The notes below the pieces were generated by a model. The model searched no databases. It was not told the DNA's origin and saw nothing but the letters and a program-made list of their open reading frames with translations. Source: Irpex lacteus (Eukaryota > Basidiomycota > Agaricomycetes > Polyporales > Irpicaceae). From it: 64,000 nt of DNA. This document shows positions 50,201 through 63,145 of the stretch, piece after piece. Made by a program: the position numbers and the translations under genes. The first letter of the stretch is position 1, and each line of letters opens with the position of its first letter. The stretch is taken from positions 124,001-188,000 of the forward strand of contig MQVO02000016.1 in NCBI GenBank assembly GCA_001986395.2, given 5' to 3'.

Positions 50201-53200
50201 ACCCTACTGTTCCGACCGGAGAAGGATCTCTTGCTGCTCCAGCACAACCGTCCCCAGCTCCATCACCATCCCATGCATACCCATGTTTCATTATGCAGTG
50301 TCTCACAGAGTTATTGTTCTCGTATGACTCGTGCAAGGTTGCATTCCTTTCCTATTCACCAAAGAAGCGCACGCAAACCCCTGCTAAAGAATCGAGCTTC
50401 AAACACCGCACTGCCGCACTGAACTTCCTCATTTCAGAGCTCATGTCCTTCGGCACGATCAACCCCACGCCGCCATCTGAAGCTAAGCAGCAGATAATGC
50501 TCTGTAACTGGGCAATGTCCGTTGTGGTTGCCCTTTGTGTCGACGTTGCACCTACCGAGATCAAGGACGTTCCCCCGGAGCGAGCATCAGTCAGAAAATT
50601 CGTACTGGAGGCAATCAACAGGGCTCTGAAGGACCCCCCTGCATCTGAGACGGGCGAAGCACGCTACAGCCGTTTGCTTGCTCTGGCCGATCTTTGCTAT
50701 CGTCTACTCACGGTTCGCTTCAATGCCGGTTCGAGGAAGGTCAATGACGATACTCCGACTCACATCTCCAAGATCATGCTGGAGAAGAACTTTGTGTCGA
50801 CACTCACAAATGCTCTGGCCGAGGTTGACCCTAATTTCCCCAACGTTCGGGGCGTTGTCACCGGGATCCTTCGCCCTCTTGAGTACTTGTAAGTATTTTG
50901 AGCACCCCCCTCCCCCCACATAGCTGACAGTCTGATCAAACATACTCTAGGACAAAGATTGCGATTAGAATGAGTCGCGTCTCCGACAAGGGAAAGGATT
51001 CGCTTCTTCCCGAGCCCGAGGACGTCGAGTCCGATATATCAGAGGATGAAGAGGGTACCGAGGAAGGTGACCGTGAGGAAACTCCTGACCTTTATCGGAA
51101 CTCGTCCCTGGGCATGTACGTGAAGCGACGACTATTATCTCGAGAGTTTTACTGACGACTGAATTTGTTTGTAGGTATGCTGGTGTGAGTAGCTCATGCA
51201 CTGATCGTAAAGAATTTTTGACAGCTCATGGGTTCGCTTTGTAGGAAATGGAAGAAGTTAACTTCGACCACGACGATGAAATGGATGAAGATGCAGAAGA
51301 GGAAGAGGAGGACGCTGAAATGGAATATGATGACGAGAGCCAGGATTCCTCGAATACTGACGAAGAAGACGAGGCTGCGATGGAAGAAGAGCTGGAGAAC
51401 GAGACCGGCGAGTCCGAGGAAGGGTGGCATGACGAAGATGAAGAAGAAGATCTTGTACAGAACGATGAGGACCACGCGCATGATGATGAGGAAGACGAAC
51501 ATGACGAAGAGGATGATGAGGCGGATGAAGATGGCGGTGGCGACGACGACGTACTTTGGCAGGTATGTATGTCTACTCATCGAGGTGAACAGAAATTAAT
51601 TCGAGTAGGAGGTTGCTGCAGGCCCTGGTATAGCTGACGACAATGGCGAGGACATTGACGGGGAGGAAGGCGATCGTAAGTACAAACATATTAGATTATA
51701 AGTCTCGTCGAAACTAACGGTGACAGAAATACCCATAATGCATGCTGAAGAAGGCGACATGTCAGAAGCTGACGGGTATGCACTTTCTCTACTCGTCGAT
51801 TATCGAGCTTACTCGAAGTCTATCCCAGGTTTGAAGACGACCTGGGTGTCTTTGTTCCTGAGGATTTACCTGCTCCTGCCGCTGCTGACCTACTTGCGAT
51901 CGGGGCCGGCTTTGCCAATGCCTTTGGCGGAATTGATGGCGGCATGCGAGACGGACCACAGATGATGTGGCAAGGCACAGTACGCTCTGGACGTCGTCGC
52001 GGAAATGGTGAACAATACTCTGGTTTCCATGTAAACTTCGTACTAACCCTGCTTTGTAGCGGAAGATGATATGGAGATTTTCGGACGCACGCGTTCAACA
52101 CCCGCCGCTGCCCCAGAGGGAGCTGTGCATCCGTTGTTGCAAGACCCAACGTCCGGTGCTGCAGGAAATTCCGCTCAATCCCGTGCAGCTCGTCGAGCAC
52201 CTCGAGGAACCGCGCAGGATCTGTTGCAGAGCATCGAACACGTGATTGGGGAAGGCGCAGTGCAATTGTTCCAACATATATTCACCGGGAGGGGTGGCGT
52301 ACCTGGCACAGAGACGTTCCGCATCGATGTCCCTTCTGGCGGATTTATACCGCAACTCACCCGGCATGGTAGACCCGGCATCTCCGCCCATATACGAGTG
52401 GACCGTGGGGCGAGGTCGAACGATGCTCGCTCTGATAGTCGTAGCTTCGAACCGCTGTTGACTTTAGATCGGTGGGCTGAAGAGGTAAAGACGCTTCACG
52501 GCCGCTTTGAACAATCGCGCGCATCGAAGTTGGCCAATCATCTGGCGTTGGAGCTTCTTCCTGCTGCGATTGAGACCCACAAGAAAGCACAGGAGGAAGA
52601 GAGGAAGGAGGCGGAGAAGAGACGCGAGGCACAGGCTAAAGCTGAGGAAGAGGAAGCTAAACGGCTGCGTGAGGAACGGGAGGAACATGAACGACTAGAA
52701 GCTGAGAAGGTCCGGCTTGAACAAGAACTCGCAGCCGCAGCCGCACAAGCCGCAGAGTCTCAATCTGCCCAGGCAGCAGCAGACGCGGATGTAGATGCAG
52801 AGATGGCAGATGCCACGGAGCCCGCTCAAGAAGCTGAGAATGCAACGCCAGTTGACCAATCCTCAGCTACAGCAGACGCAGGCCCCTCGAACACAGCAGA
52901 AAGGGTAACGGTCACTATTCATGGGAACCCTGTGGACATCACGGACACGGGTATCGACCCGACGTTCTTGGAGGCACTCCCAGATGATATGCGCGAAGAG
53001 GTGCTCAACCAGCACTTACGTGATCAAAGGGCTGCGCGAGTCGAGCGTCCTAGTGACTCACAGATCAGTCCTGAGTTCTTGGATGCATTACCACCGGAAT
53101 TGCGAGCGGAGATCATACAACAGGAGAACATTGAACGTGCACGGCGTGAGGCACAGCCCAACAACAACGCCCCAGCGAACCCACTTCCAGTATCAGCGGA

Positions 53201-56200
53201 TATGGACGTAGCTGACTTCATCGCTAGTCTAGATCCTCAACTACGCGAGGTTGTATTGATGGACTCCGATGAGGGCTTCCTTCAGGGCCTTCCACCACAT
53301 ATGCTCGCCGAAGCGGGGATGTTCCGTGAGATGCAACAGGGAGGCAGAGCACGAGCTCAGCCTGAAGCAGCCGCGGCTGCAGCACGTCGCACTCCTCAGC
53401 AAGCACCTCAAACGACTGCTAAGCTTCCCGCGTCTCGTGATGCCATCCAGCTACTCGATAAGCATGCGATTGCCGTTTTAATCCGTCTGCTCTTCTTCCC
53501 CCAGGTACTACGGAAGAACATCTTGTCAAAAGTACTGGTGAACCTCTCCGAAAATTCTCGCACACGGACCGACATCTTCAACTTATTACTTGGTATTCTT
53601 CACGATGGTACTGGTGATCTGTCGTCCATCGACAAGAGTTTTGCCCAGATGTCATTCCGAAACTCGAAGTCTTCAGTCCTGTCCACTCCTCGCCCAGCGG
53701 TGAAAGCACCAGTGTCTCAGCCAGAGGTTGTCCCTGAGCTGGTAGCTCAACGCTGTTTGGAAGCTTTAACTTTCGTCACTGGCCACAACGAAGCTTCATC
53801 CGTTTTCTTCCTCACCGAGCAAGAGCTCCCCGCAGGTTTAAGGCGCACTACTTCAAAGAAAGGCAAAGGGAAGGAGAAGCAGGCCTCGCAGGCATATTAT
53901 CCGATAGTCTTGCTGCTTGGCCAGTTGGATCGTCAAGCGCTGCTGCGAACTCCTACTCTCATGGAAGCCGTTGTTGGTCTCCTTGCTCTGGTGACGCGTC
54001 CCCTAGCCGGTTTGAAGGATTCCAAAGCGAACGACTCTCCGAGTCAACCTTCAACGTCAACACAGCCTCAGGACCCTGTTGTCTCTCCGCCTGCTGTCGC
54101 ACCTGCTGTCAGTGCTGAAGTCTCAACCACAGACGCAACGTCTGCAGAGGCATCCGGTACGTAATCTCTTTTTGTTTAATGCCTTACTTTCCTGACGCGT
54201 TCACAGCTCCTAGCACAGCCGCAGCTGCAACAACAACAGATCCCAAGCAGCCAACTCCCGCCTCACCTTCAACTCAAGAAAAGGTTGTCTTATCTCAAGC
54301 ACCTGTTATTCCTGCTCCCGTTCTGCGCTTGGTTGTTAACATCCTTACTGCCGGGGAGTGCTCCGGGCGAGCGTTTTCGCACACTCTTTCTCTCATACAG
54401 CATCTCTCCTTCATCCCTGGGGCTCGTGACGTGATCGCCCAGGAGCTCCGTGCACGTGCACAGGAATTCGGACAGCAGTTGTACAATGCCCTTGATGCCC
54501 TCGCTTCTGCCTTACAGGATTCTCGAGATGAAGACGTTACCATCGCAGTGGCATCCAAGTTCTCCCCCGCCTCTTCCGATCAAGCCAAGCTGCTCAGGGT
54601 CTTGAAGACCATCGACTACATGTACTCTCCGAAGTCCATCGCATCGTCCACGGAGACTTCGGAGAAGGATGTTGAACAGGTCCAGTCCATTTACGAAGGT
54701 TTCCGATTCACAGCTTTGTGGCGTCGTTTGGGAGACTGTCTATCCGTCATCGAGGAGAAGACTGAACTCGAGCACATAGCGACGGTACTATTGCCGCTCA
54801 TCGAATCTCTCATGGTCGTATGCAAGTATGTTGGACCAAAGGCAAGCAACGCTGCTGTAGCTCGAACTCTCCGCACACCAGCGTCTCCGAAGACACCGAC
54901 CACAGCACGCGAATCCATGGAAGATCTCTTCGTCACTTTCACAGACGAGCACAGGAAGATGTTGAACCTCATGGTCAGAAACAATCCCTCTCTCATGAGT
55001 GGGTCGTTCTCGCTTTTGGTTAACAACCCTCGAGTACTGGACTTCGACAACAAGCGCAACTACTTCAATCAGCAGCTACATCGTCGTCCCGCCGCACGAG
55101 AACACTATGGTACTCTACAGCTCAACGTCCGCCGGAATCGCGTCTTCGAGGACAGCTACCAGTACCTCCAGCGCAAGACGGGAGATCAGATCAAGTACGG
55201 CAAGCTCAGTGTACGGTTCTTCAACGAGGAGGGTGTCGACGCTGGAGGTGTTACTCGAGAATGGTTCCAGATCCTTGCAAGACAGATGTTCAACGCCGAC
55301 TATTGTCTCTTCCAGCCCTGTGCTGCTGACAGGCTTACCTATCAACCGAACAAAGCGTCGTCCATCAATCCGGAACATCTGTCCTTCTTCAAGTTCGTCG
55401 GACGCATTATTGGCAAGGCGATCTACGACGGCCGTTTACTCGATGCGTACTTTGCTCGCAGCCTGTATAGGCAGATTCTCGGCAAGCCAGTCGACTACCG
55501 AGATGTGGAGTGGATTGATCCTGAGTACTACAAGTCGTTGTGCTGGATTCTCGAGAACGACCCCAGCCTGTTGGAACTCACTTTCAGTGTTGAAGCAGAT
55601 GAGGTACGTATTTGAGCTCTATCGTTGCGTGCATGAAGCTGATGGCATTGTCCCATAGTTTGGCGTGATGAAACTGGTTGAGTTGAAGGAAGGCGGTGCC
55701 ACAATACCAGTGACCCAAGAGAATAAGCGCGAGTTTGTGCAGCTCTCTGCTCAGTGGCGGCTGTACTCGTCGATCAAAGAGCAGATCGAGGCTCTTCTAA
55801 GCGGTTTCTATGAGATCATACCAAAAGATCTCATCACCATCGTATGTGCTTCGAATCTTTTACTTGGACCTTGGCTAATGACTTGCGTGCAGTTCGACGA
55901 GAAGGAACTCGAGCTACTCATCTCAGGCACACCTGACATCGATGTAGACGAGTGGCGAGCTGCGACTGAGTACAACGGTTACACAAGCTCAGATCCCGCA
56001 ATCGTTTGGTTCTGGAGGGCTCTTAAGTCGTTCAACAGGGAAGAAAGGGCCAAAGTGCTCAGTTTCGCCACTGGTACATCTCGTGTACCTCTAGGCGGCT
56101 TCGTCGATCTCCAGGGCGTCCAAGGCACTCAGCGGTTCTCCATTCACCGTGCATACGGAGAGGTTGATCGTCTTCCTCAGGCGCACACATGTACGTAACC

Positions 56201-56348
56201 CTCGCATGCCTCTCCCAAGCCACCTACTGACATATCCTCCTCAGGTTTCAATCAGATCGACCTTCCTCAATACTCTTCCTACGAAATGCTCCGACAACAA
56301 CTCTTGCTTGCCATCAACGAGGGTGGAGAGGGCTTCGGGTTTGCATAA
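44218..56348 (+). CDS. tom1: Giant HECT E3 ubiquitin ligase Tom1/HUWE1
   Basis: About 3,600 residues over more than 20 exons. It ubiquitinates histones, ribosomal proteins and mRNA-export factors. Start at 44218 ([13 protein letters not shown], intron, [11 protein letters not shown]). Armadillo-like N-terminal domains (DUF908/DUF913) occupy about 44.3-48.5 kb ([66 protein letters not shown]). A UBA domain lies near 48.68 kb ([20 protein letters not shown]), an acidic domain at 51.25-51.56 kb, and ubiquitin-binding UBM motifs at 52.94 ([13 protein letters not shown]), 53.07 ([13 protein letters not shown]) and 53.26 kb ([12 protein letters not shown]). The HECT domain starts about 55.0 kb: [35 protein letters not shown], and the catalytic Cys in [16 protein letters not shown], split by the last intron; ends EGFGFA. 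Near 44785 the frame shifts by one base (see findings); otherwise intact. Confidence 0.93.
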
Positions 56349-56710
56349 GCCACATACGACAGACATCTAATGACACGAGAACGAATATCCATGTAGAAGC
56401 ATCACATCATTGTACATACTTACAGCACGCACCATAGTCACGCAAGTTATTCTTTGTATTTGAACAATCTTAGCGGTTTTGTTATACCTGCGAGGGGTGT
56501 GATTGAAGTGTTAGGAATACGCTCGGCTTTGGTCAGCTGCAGGAATATCATGCATGTCGGGAACCTGTGTGCCGGTTGCATAGCGCTACGCCTGATACTC
56601 TTGACCTCCATATCACCATGACCCCAACCCCGCAATACGAGATACCCCTGTTCACCTTTCCCCACATTGTTTCTTTAGCTTCGCAACCGTGACCAGTCTC
56701 ATATTCCGAC
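56349..56710. other. Intergenic, no gene recognised
   Basis: 362 bp between TOM1 and the quinone oxidoreductase, both plus strand. TOM1 3' UTR plus the promoter of the next gene. Confidence 0.45.
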
Positions 56711-58226
56711 ATGCGTGCCTTCATCATTAACGAGTATGCGCACCCATCCAAGATTCCTGTACAGCAAGATGTGGCAGAACCTGTACCCTCGAAGAACCAG
56801 GTTATAGTTGAAGTATACAGTGCCGGGATGAACTTCTTCGATGTGAGTAGTCCTCAGCAATGACCATCTATAACCTACACTCATGATTTCCTAGATCTTG
56901 CAAGCTCAGGGCAAGTACCAGAACCAGCCACCGTTCCCATTCGTAAGTGTTCAGCCGTCGTGTACTACATATCCTCAGCTGAACCGGCACACATAGATTC
57001 TAGGCACAGAACTTGCTGGCAAGATTGCTGCAAACTCGCCCATACCAAAGGGATGTCCGTTCAAGCCAGGAGATAGGGTGTTTGGTGCAGGACAGGGTGC
57101 ATACGCGGAGAGAGTGGCTATCGACTGGAAATCGTTGCAGCCTTTACCTGCGAACATGACATATGACCAGGGCGCAGGTACGCTCGCATCTTTCTACCTC
57201 TCATGCATGAGACCTAAAAACGAATCATATGCGTAATTCAGGATTGCAGGTAACATGGCCGACAAGTTACGAGGCATTAGTCGGTCGTGCGGAGCTGAAA
57301 CCTGGTACGGCTCCATAAATTGTGTATTTCAGGTGCGACAGCATATTAAAGGACCTAACTGTAGGTGAATGGGTGCTTGTTACGGCGTCCGCTGGAGGAG
57401 TGGGCATAGCAGCATGTCAGCTAGCGAAAGGTTTGTTCACAACCTTTCGACGTACAACTATACCTGACCGATACTCCAGCTCTCGGTGCCAAGGTTATAG
57501 CTGCAGCTGGTAGTCAAGAGAAGCTCGACGTCTCCATCAAGTATGGTGGTGCTGATCATGCTGTCAACTACACGAAGAAAGACTGGCAGAAGGATGTACT
57601 GAAGATCACTGGTGGGAAGGGTGTAGACGTTATTTACGACCCAGTTGGAATGATTCGCGGTGAGTACACCATCTCTTCTCATGTATAGACGATGTTGCTG
57701 ATAGGATTGTAAGACTGCTTGAAGTGTATTGCTTGGAAGGGTCGGGCTCTCGTAGTTGGCTTTGCCGGTGGAGAGATTGAGAAGGTGCGTTACTCACGAT
57801 GCTGGTGCCGGTGAGTTTACTGATAGCTCTGTAGTTACCCCTCAACCTTGTACTACTGAAGAACATTTCGATCGTGGGTATACATTGGGGAGCTTACTTG
57901 AGTGAATTTCTTTCCTTCTATCCCCACATGACATGTCACTCACGTACGTTGCCACGCTTACTCAGGCAAGGACATTGAACGTGTTCCTGTTGTCTGGAAA
58001 GATCTTCTCGAGTGAGTACTCCTGCTCATCAATACCAATCTTAAACTCAAAATCTCTCGGCGTCGGTAGATTATTTGCCTCGGGCAAAGTAGCACCAGTC
58101 GTGTATAGCGAAGTCTGGCCGCTGGAACGGGCCGCGGATGGTCTGGCAGCACTAGAGAAGCGTCAGACTTGGGGTAAGGCTGTGGTCCGTATTAGAGAAG
58201 AAGACGGGGTGAAGGCCAAGTTGTAG
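56711..58226 (+). CDS. Zinc-independent MDR quinone oxidoreductase
   Basis: NADPH-dependent quinone or enone reductase of the medium-chain dehydrogenase/reductase superfamily, probably cytosolic. Start MRAFIINEYAHPSKIPVQQD; GroES-like N-terminal domain with NQVIVEVYSAGMNFFD, PFILGTELAGKI (spanning a short intron) and FKPGDRVFGAGQGAYAERVA. The nucleotide-binding fold is VLVTASAGGVGIAACQLAKA, then ALGAKVIAAAGSQEKLDVSI, GKGVDVIYDPVGM and GRALVVGFAGGEIEKLPLNL. The C-terminal end is VYSEVWPLERAADGLAALEK and RQTWGKAVVRI. It lacks the Cys/His zinc ligands of alcohol dehydrogenases. About eight short introns; length near 340 aa fits the family. Confidence 0.92.
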
Positions 58227-58442
58227 TCTTCTTATGTCTTATTTGACACGGAACTTTAGTCCTGGCGTTTTCTGACGTCTGTTAATCCTCAATAGGAGAG
58301 ATAGCGTTCCACAGTGCGTATCATCAAGGTGGTGTGTACAATTGGGTCACAATTGGGGCCTAAAACATAACAGAGGTATGCTAAAAGCGTCATCTAACAC
58401 CGTACGTCTGCCACAGGATAATGTGAAGCATCACGGCATAGT

Positions 58443-60290
58443 TCACGCGTCGACAACCAGAATCGAGGCACCACCATCGCTCGTGATACGCCGCCTAATT
58501 TTAACCAGCATCCACCGACGGCCGTAAAATTCGCACTCCTTACCGCCTTCAGGGGTCATCGAGCATGCCAACAGCCCGGAAGGGGCAAGCACGATCGCTT
58601 CACCTGTCTGAACCAAATGCCAGGTTCATGAGGGAGGAAGGAATAATTATGGGAATGTTATTTACCTTGAGGTTAACAACACGTTTGAAGGCCTCTTCGC
58701 CACGCATATCTGCGGAGACGTGCTTCTCGAGGTGGTCCCACCAAGCTGGGGCAGTGAAGCGGTGCATGATCACTACGGAGCAAAGGTCAATCAAGGTATT
58801 CGGAACCACCGTAGGTTCTACATTGCTTGTTCGTTAGAGCGGTGATGCTATAATTGACACCAAAGAGGCTATACCTTGAGTACTGAGAATAACCCACATG
58901 CCAAGATGACGCTGCTCGCGGACGAACGATGAGAGCGTTTTCGTGAGACCGGACTCTCGTTTGTGAGCGGCGGAGAGATACTGAATTCAGTCATGCATGA
59001 TCACTAAGTTTCCAAATCATGAGATTCGCGAACATGTTACGTACTTTATGAGCCTCGTCAACCACCAGAATCTTGCCTGTGTTGAGCGTTGCACGCGCGA
59101 ACAAGCGAGTGATGATTTCAAATAGACTGCATGCCGAATGAGAGTCAATGAAAATGTCTGAGAGGTCAATTATGGTCAGTTGACCACCGCAGAACCGAGC
59201 CGGTGCTGGTTTATTCAATTTGTCGAGGAACGTCTGGAGCAATTCCATCCGTTGCGTAAGTCCACTCCGCTGCTGGGGATTAAAATCCTGCTTCTTCAGC
59301 TCGAGACGTTGTATGAACTGATCATAAGTGCACTTTTCTCCTAATTCGCGAAGAATTGACTGGAAAGAGGTCCAATGAGACTTTCTCCTAAGTGCATGAA
59401 AACCAATGAGACTCACAAGGACTGTTTGCATGTATAACGGCGCGGATTCCGAAGAACTGACTCCCATGAGCGATAAGAACGCCTCTGCATCGAGTTCTTC
59501 GTGACTGAATTGCAGGGGTTCAACGGAGATTTCAGAATTTATCCTTGTGTACTTGTTCCGCATGGTCTCGATGGATGAGGGTGAGACATATACAACGATG
59601 CGAGGGACAGCAACATCGGAAGAGTGTGTGCTTCCAATGTACGCTGCCTCGGATGGTTTACTGTCTGCCCCTCCATTACCGAAATGAAGGACAAGACCGC
59701 TCAACTGCTTGTTCAAACTTCTTATGGGGGATTGCCCAGGTATGAGCATATTTTCCAACATGATGGAAACTGTATGAGATTTTCCGGACCCTTGAACCCC
59801 GCTGACAATGGCCGAAAACGGTGCGTTCTGTAATGAATGAGGAGCCATAGTGAGCCTGAATTTGCTGAGCCGGGGAGAGAAAATGCTCACTGCATTGACA
59901 AAAATTGGAGAACACCAGTTGGGTTTATCATTGACGTCGCTGCCACTATTAAAGTCAACTTGGGAGGAATCCAGTATAAGCAAGTGTTGCCTTACGAGAA
60001 GTCCAAGAGTGTGCCCAATACACCATGTTGAGGAAACATCTCTGAGCCTCCGGCCGCTAGAAAAGCTTGTCTGGTAAATACGGGCGCTGTCCTCAGTTCA
60101 TGATCTTCGCCGTCGCGTGTATAGTCTTGAACCTTCTGCTTCAACAAGGCGTACTCGTCAGTATTCTTAAAAGAAATTTCATCATCGTGGAGATGTAGAG
60201 ACTTGCATCTTCGAGCTCTGGATAGCCAGCCTCAGGCTGAGGCTTGTCATAAGACATTGCACTTCCCATTGCGATGAAGGTATGGGCAAC
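58443..60290 (-). CDS. P-loop NTPase, DUF-type family of mushroom fungi
   Basis: Walker A motif SGVQGSGKSHTVSIMLENML (59.77 kb) and Walker B ILVVDEAHKVRN (59.06 kb) make this an ATP-binding P-loop protein. Other blocks: GGSEMFPQHGVLGTLLDF before an intron at about 59.98-59.94 kb, RIVVYVSPSSIETMRNKYTR, LSLMGVSSSESAPLYMQTVL, FCGGQLTIIDLSDIFIDSHS, LGMWVILSTQ, EPTVVPNTLIDLCSVVIMHR, and the last exon TGEAIVLAPSGLLACS to ILVVDA with stop at 58443. The order resembles HerA/FtsK-like or conflict-type ATPases, but I do not assign a role. The 5' end is unsure: a plausible N terminus (MSYDKPQPEAGYPELEDA, 60.26 kb) is one base out of frame with the following DEISFKNTDEYALLKQK. Either an unusual small intron or a frameshift; it may be a pseudogene. 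Confidence 0.7.
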
Positions 60291-63145
60291 GAGGGGAAAG
60301 GATGAGTGAGAAATACTCTGAGAGGTTCCACGGAATCTGGTGTAGAGCCATCAGTTTGACCTGCCAGTTTTATGCACCTCAGGGCGCTGGGGATTCTCAC
60401 GTATCACGGAGACACGCTTGAATGATTTGGCCGCCTGTCCCCGCAAATATCGGCAAACCTTAAGTACCTAAGGAAAAGCCGGTGTCGAAACTCTTATTAC
60501 AGTGGAGATGATCGCAGCGACGTTTGTTTAGCAGGTTGCACCCGGGATGAGCAGATGGATAATGAATACAGCACTGAAGCACGGCCGTATCAAAGCAGAC
60601 TCTCCATTTCCGGTCCTCGTGCACCCACGGCGGGCAAAATTCAAGGACGAAGAACATCATGATCGATATGCACACGAATGTGACTATAGATCATCTGTCC
60701 TAGTGGAGCTCACCCATTCCCACGCCAATTATGATGTGAAGTTATAAGTAGGGCATGTTAGACTCACCGGTGCTCACCAATTGCCAATCACAGCAGATTC
60801 AAAAGCGGCCGAGATGTCCTCGCAAACGACTATGCAATGGCGGCGACACATAGTCGCTATAAGAGTGCACCTCGAAGTCTGGTGCCCATAACCCATATGT
60901 AACGTGCACACTGGCATTTGAATCATGGGAGCGAAATCATGGTCAGCCAGGACGAATCTATTCGTGACTGTTCATGAGAGGGTCAGCTGGGCATGCACGA
61001 GTTAACTTTATCATCACACACCGGCAGAGTTAACTGAAGAATTGAGTTGGGATGTACGTGAGAAGCATGTGACTTCCTCGAGTGGACGAGAACCAAAGAA
61101 GCTGTCGCCACGACTTCTAGGTAAGCACTCAGATAAGGAGTTCAGAAGCACTTACCTTTCCTAGCAGCCCACTTTCTCGGCTTCCTGGCTAGGCGCAGTG
61201 GCTCGTTATCGAGGGATAGAGGTGATAATCTTTTATTTCCAAGACAATGATCAGACAAGCGAAAGGCAGTCGTTTCGTTGGATGGGCGAGGTCAATACCT
61301 CTACCGTGACGCAAAGCACATCGATAATTGGGAGTGTCGAAAGCCTGTGGTGCCGATGCCTGAGAAGGTGACTCGCAAGCAATATTGGAATTTGGAAACC
61401 TGAGAGTAGGGGTAGTGAAGCGATATTCAAGCCAGCGAGGATAACAACATCCCATTCGAAAAATGGACGGTACACCCAATTTCATATCGCACCTCTATCG
61501 TACGCGGGAAGTCCACGGTTGAAAACACAATTGTTCGTGCATTAGCGCCGATAAATTAGCGTGACTGTAACCTGATGTGACATGTGGGCCCACCAGTAAG
61601 GCCTAACCGTGAACGTTGAACCTCGACTCGTTGACCGAGATTAGGCTCAACGTATTCTTCGTCTATGTCAATGCTCGAGTAGCGCGAACCACGGCACATA
61701 CAGGTGTGGGGTTATCACTCAAGGCAGCGGCGGTAACTTCTACTAAGACGCGCAAACAGTCCTTCGGACGGCACCTACTAGGTATTGAGGCTATTCGAGT
61801 CGCTCATCTGAAACATCATCCTCAATATTGACTCGTTAGGTATCTTGTGAGGCTTTATTGACCGATGATGGCATAGTAAAGTTGTGATCGGCCGTTAGTA
61901 CTAGTATGTAGTACAGTAAGTACTGACTCAGAATGTCTGGCCTTGATTAGATAAGCATGGCCATGCAGTGGCCTGAAGTTACACCCCTTGGCAGTCATGC
62001 TACTACGTCATTCCCCTAAGAAGCTCATTACAGCTCAGTGTACTACGGTACTACGCGACCATGCACATGTTCCTTACTGGAAGACATGTACAGCGGCAGT
62101 GTGCCTTCGAGTTGTATGTGACTAGCTCATGCCGCCTGCTATATTAGACGTGACGGCAGTAGCTGGAGATGCATGTACTAGGCACCTTTAGTGAACGAAC
62201 GGCACCAACATGGACGTGGACGACATTAACGGAGTAATTGTCCAGCGTGAGCGTGACATGGTTCACGCAATCACAGAATGTCACAGTAAAAGCGGCCCAA
62301 AACGCAATTGCAAACGCGTTTTCAACCGTGGACTTCAGGCCTACGTTACGCACCTCTCAGCGCCGTCAGTTATTCGAGACCAGTTTGCTTTCGACCTGTG
62401 GCTGGTGCATATATATCAGACCGAAATATTTACGGCGTACACGAATATACTGCTCAATAGCGAAGCAATATCGTCAGTCATGTAGCTGAGAAAAAATGAG
62501 GGAAATGACATATAGTGACATCACAGTTATTTATAAGACCGAGGAACAACGTGGCAATCCTATTTATTCCGAGCTTCATGCAGCGAATTCGAAGTGCTAC
62601 GGGTAACGGCAGCGCTGCAACTTCAGAACATTCAAAGCAGTAAGATAATATCACGCATCGAACGTTAGCTCTTCCGCGTCGTACTTGGTAGATGGTCCGA
62701 GACAAGCTTCAGGATAAGCTGTGCGCAAAAACTGAACGTTGACGCTTGCGCGTCTGTTGTCGTATTACATGGGCGGCGGGATGTTGAGTGATGAAGCGCT
62801 CATTAGTACATCTCTCTCTCTCCGTGAGACTCAAGTAACAGTCACGAGTCCATATATAAGTGCACTGTTTTCATTATTAAATTATACCTCATTCCATATC
62901 TCAACTCCTTCTTACTACTTGAGCCAGATCAACATTAGCACTGTCTTAGTAAAACGGTTCCTATAAGTACAGTAACCTTCCACGTTGAACGGATTGCATA
63001 GGATTAAGCACGCACGTCGCCACAATTCCAGCGGGCTCCTGGCCATATCCTTTAGGGACTAAGAAGGTCGGCTGCTGCAGCCAAGTCTACCTTTAGCGAA
63101 ATCTGTGTCGCCCAATCAACGGTAACCTTGGACTTGGTCATGAGC
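60291..63145. other. Gene-poor region, no gene recognised
   Basis: About 2.9 kb without a supported gene. Frames such as minus 61189-61485 and plus 62210-62485 (91 aa, MDVDDINGVIVQRERDMVHA) have no family I know, no splice partner and no paralogue in this window. Could be decayed mobile or duplicated DNA. Confidence 0.4.

Noticed and set aside
44218..56348. Many long open frames antisense to or out of frame with TOM1 (for example minus 51194-51580, which looks hydrophobic)
   Set aside because: They mirror the codon bias and acidic repeats of the TOM1 sense strand; the conserved protein blocks are all on the plus strand.
62210..62485. 91-codon plus-strand frame starting MDVDDING
   Set aside because: Reasonable composition but isolated, with no known family, promoter or splice evidence; too weak to call a gene.
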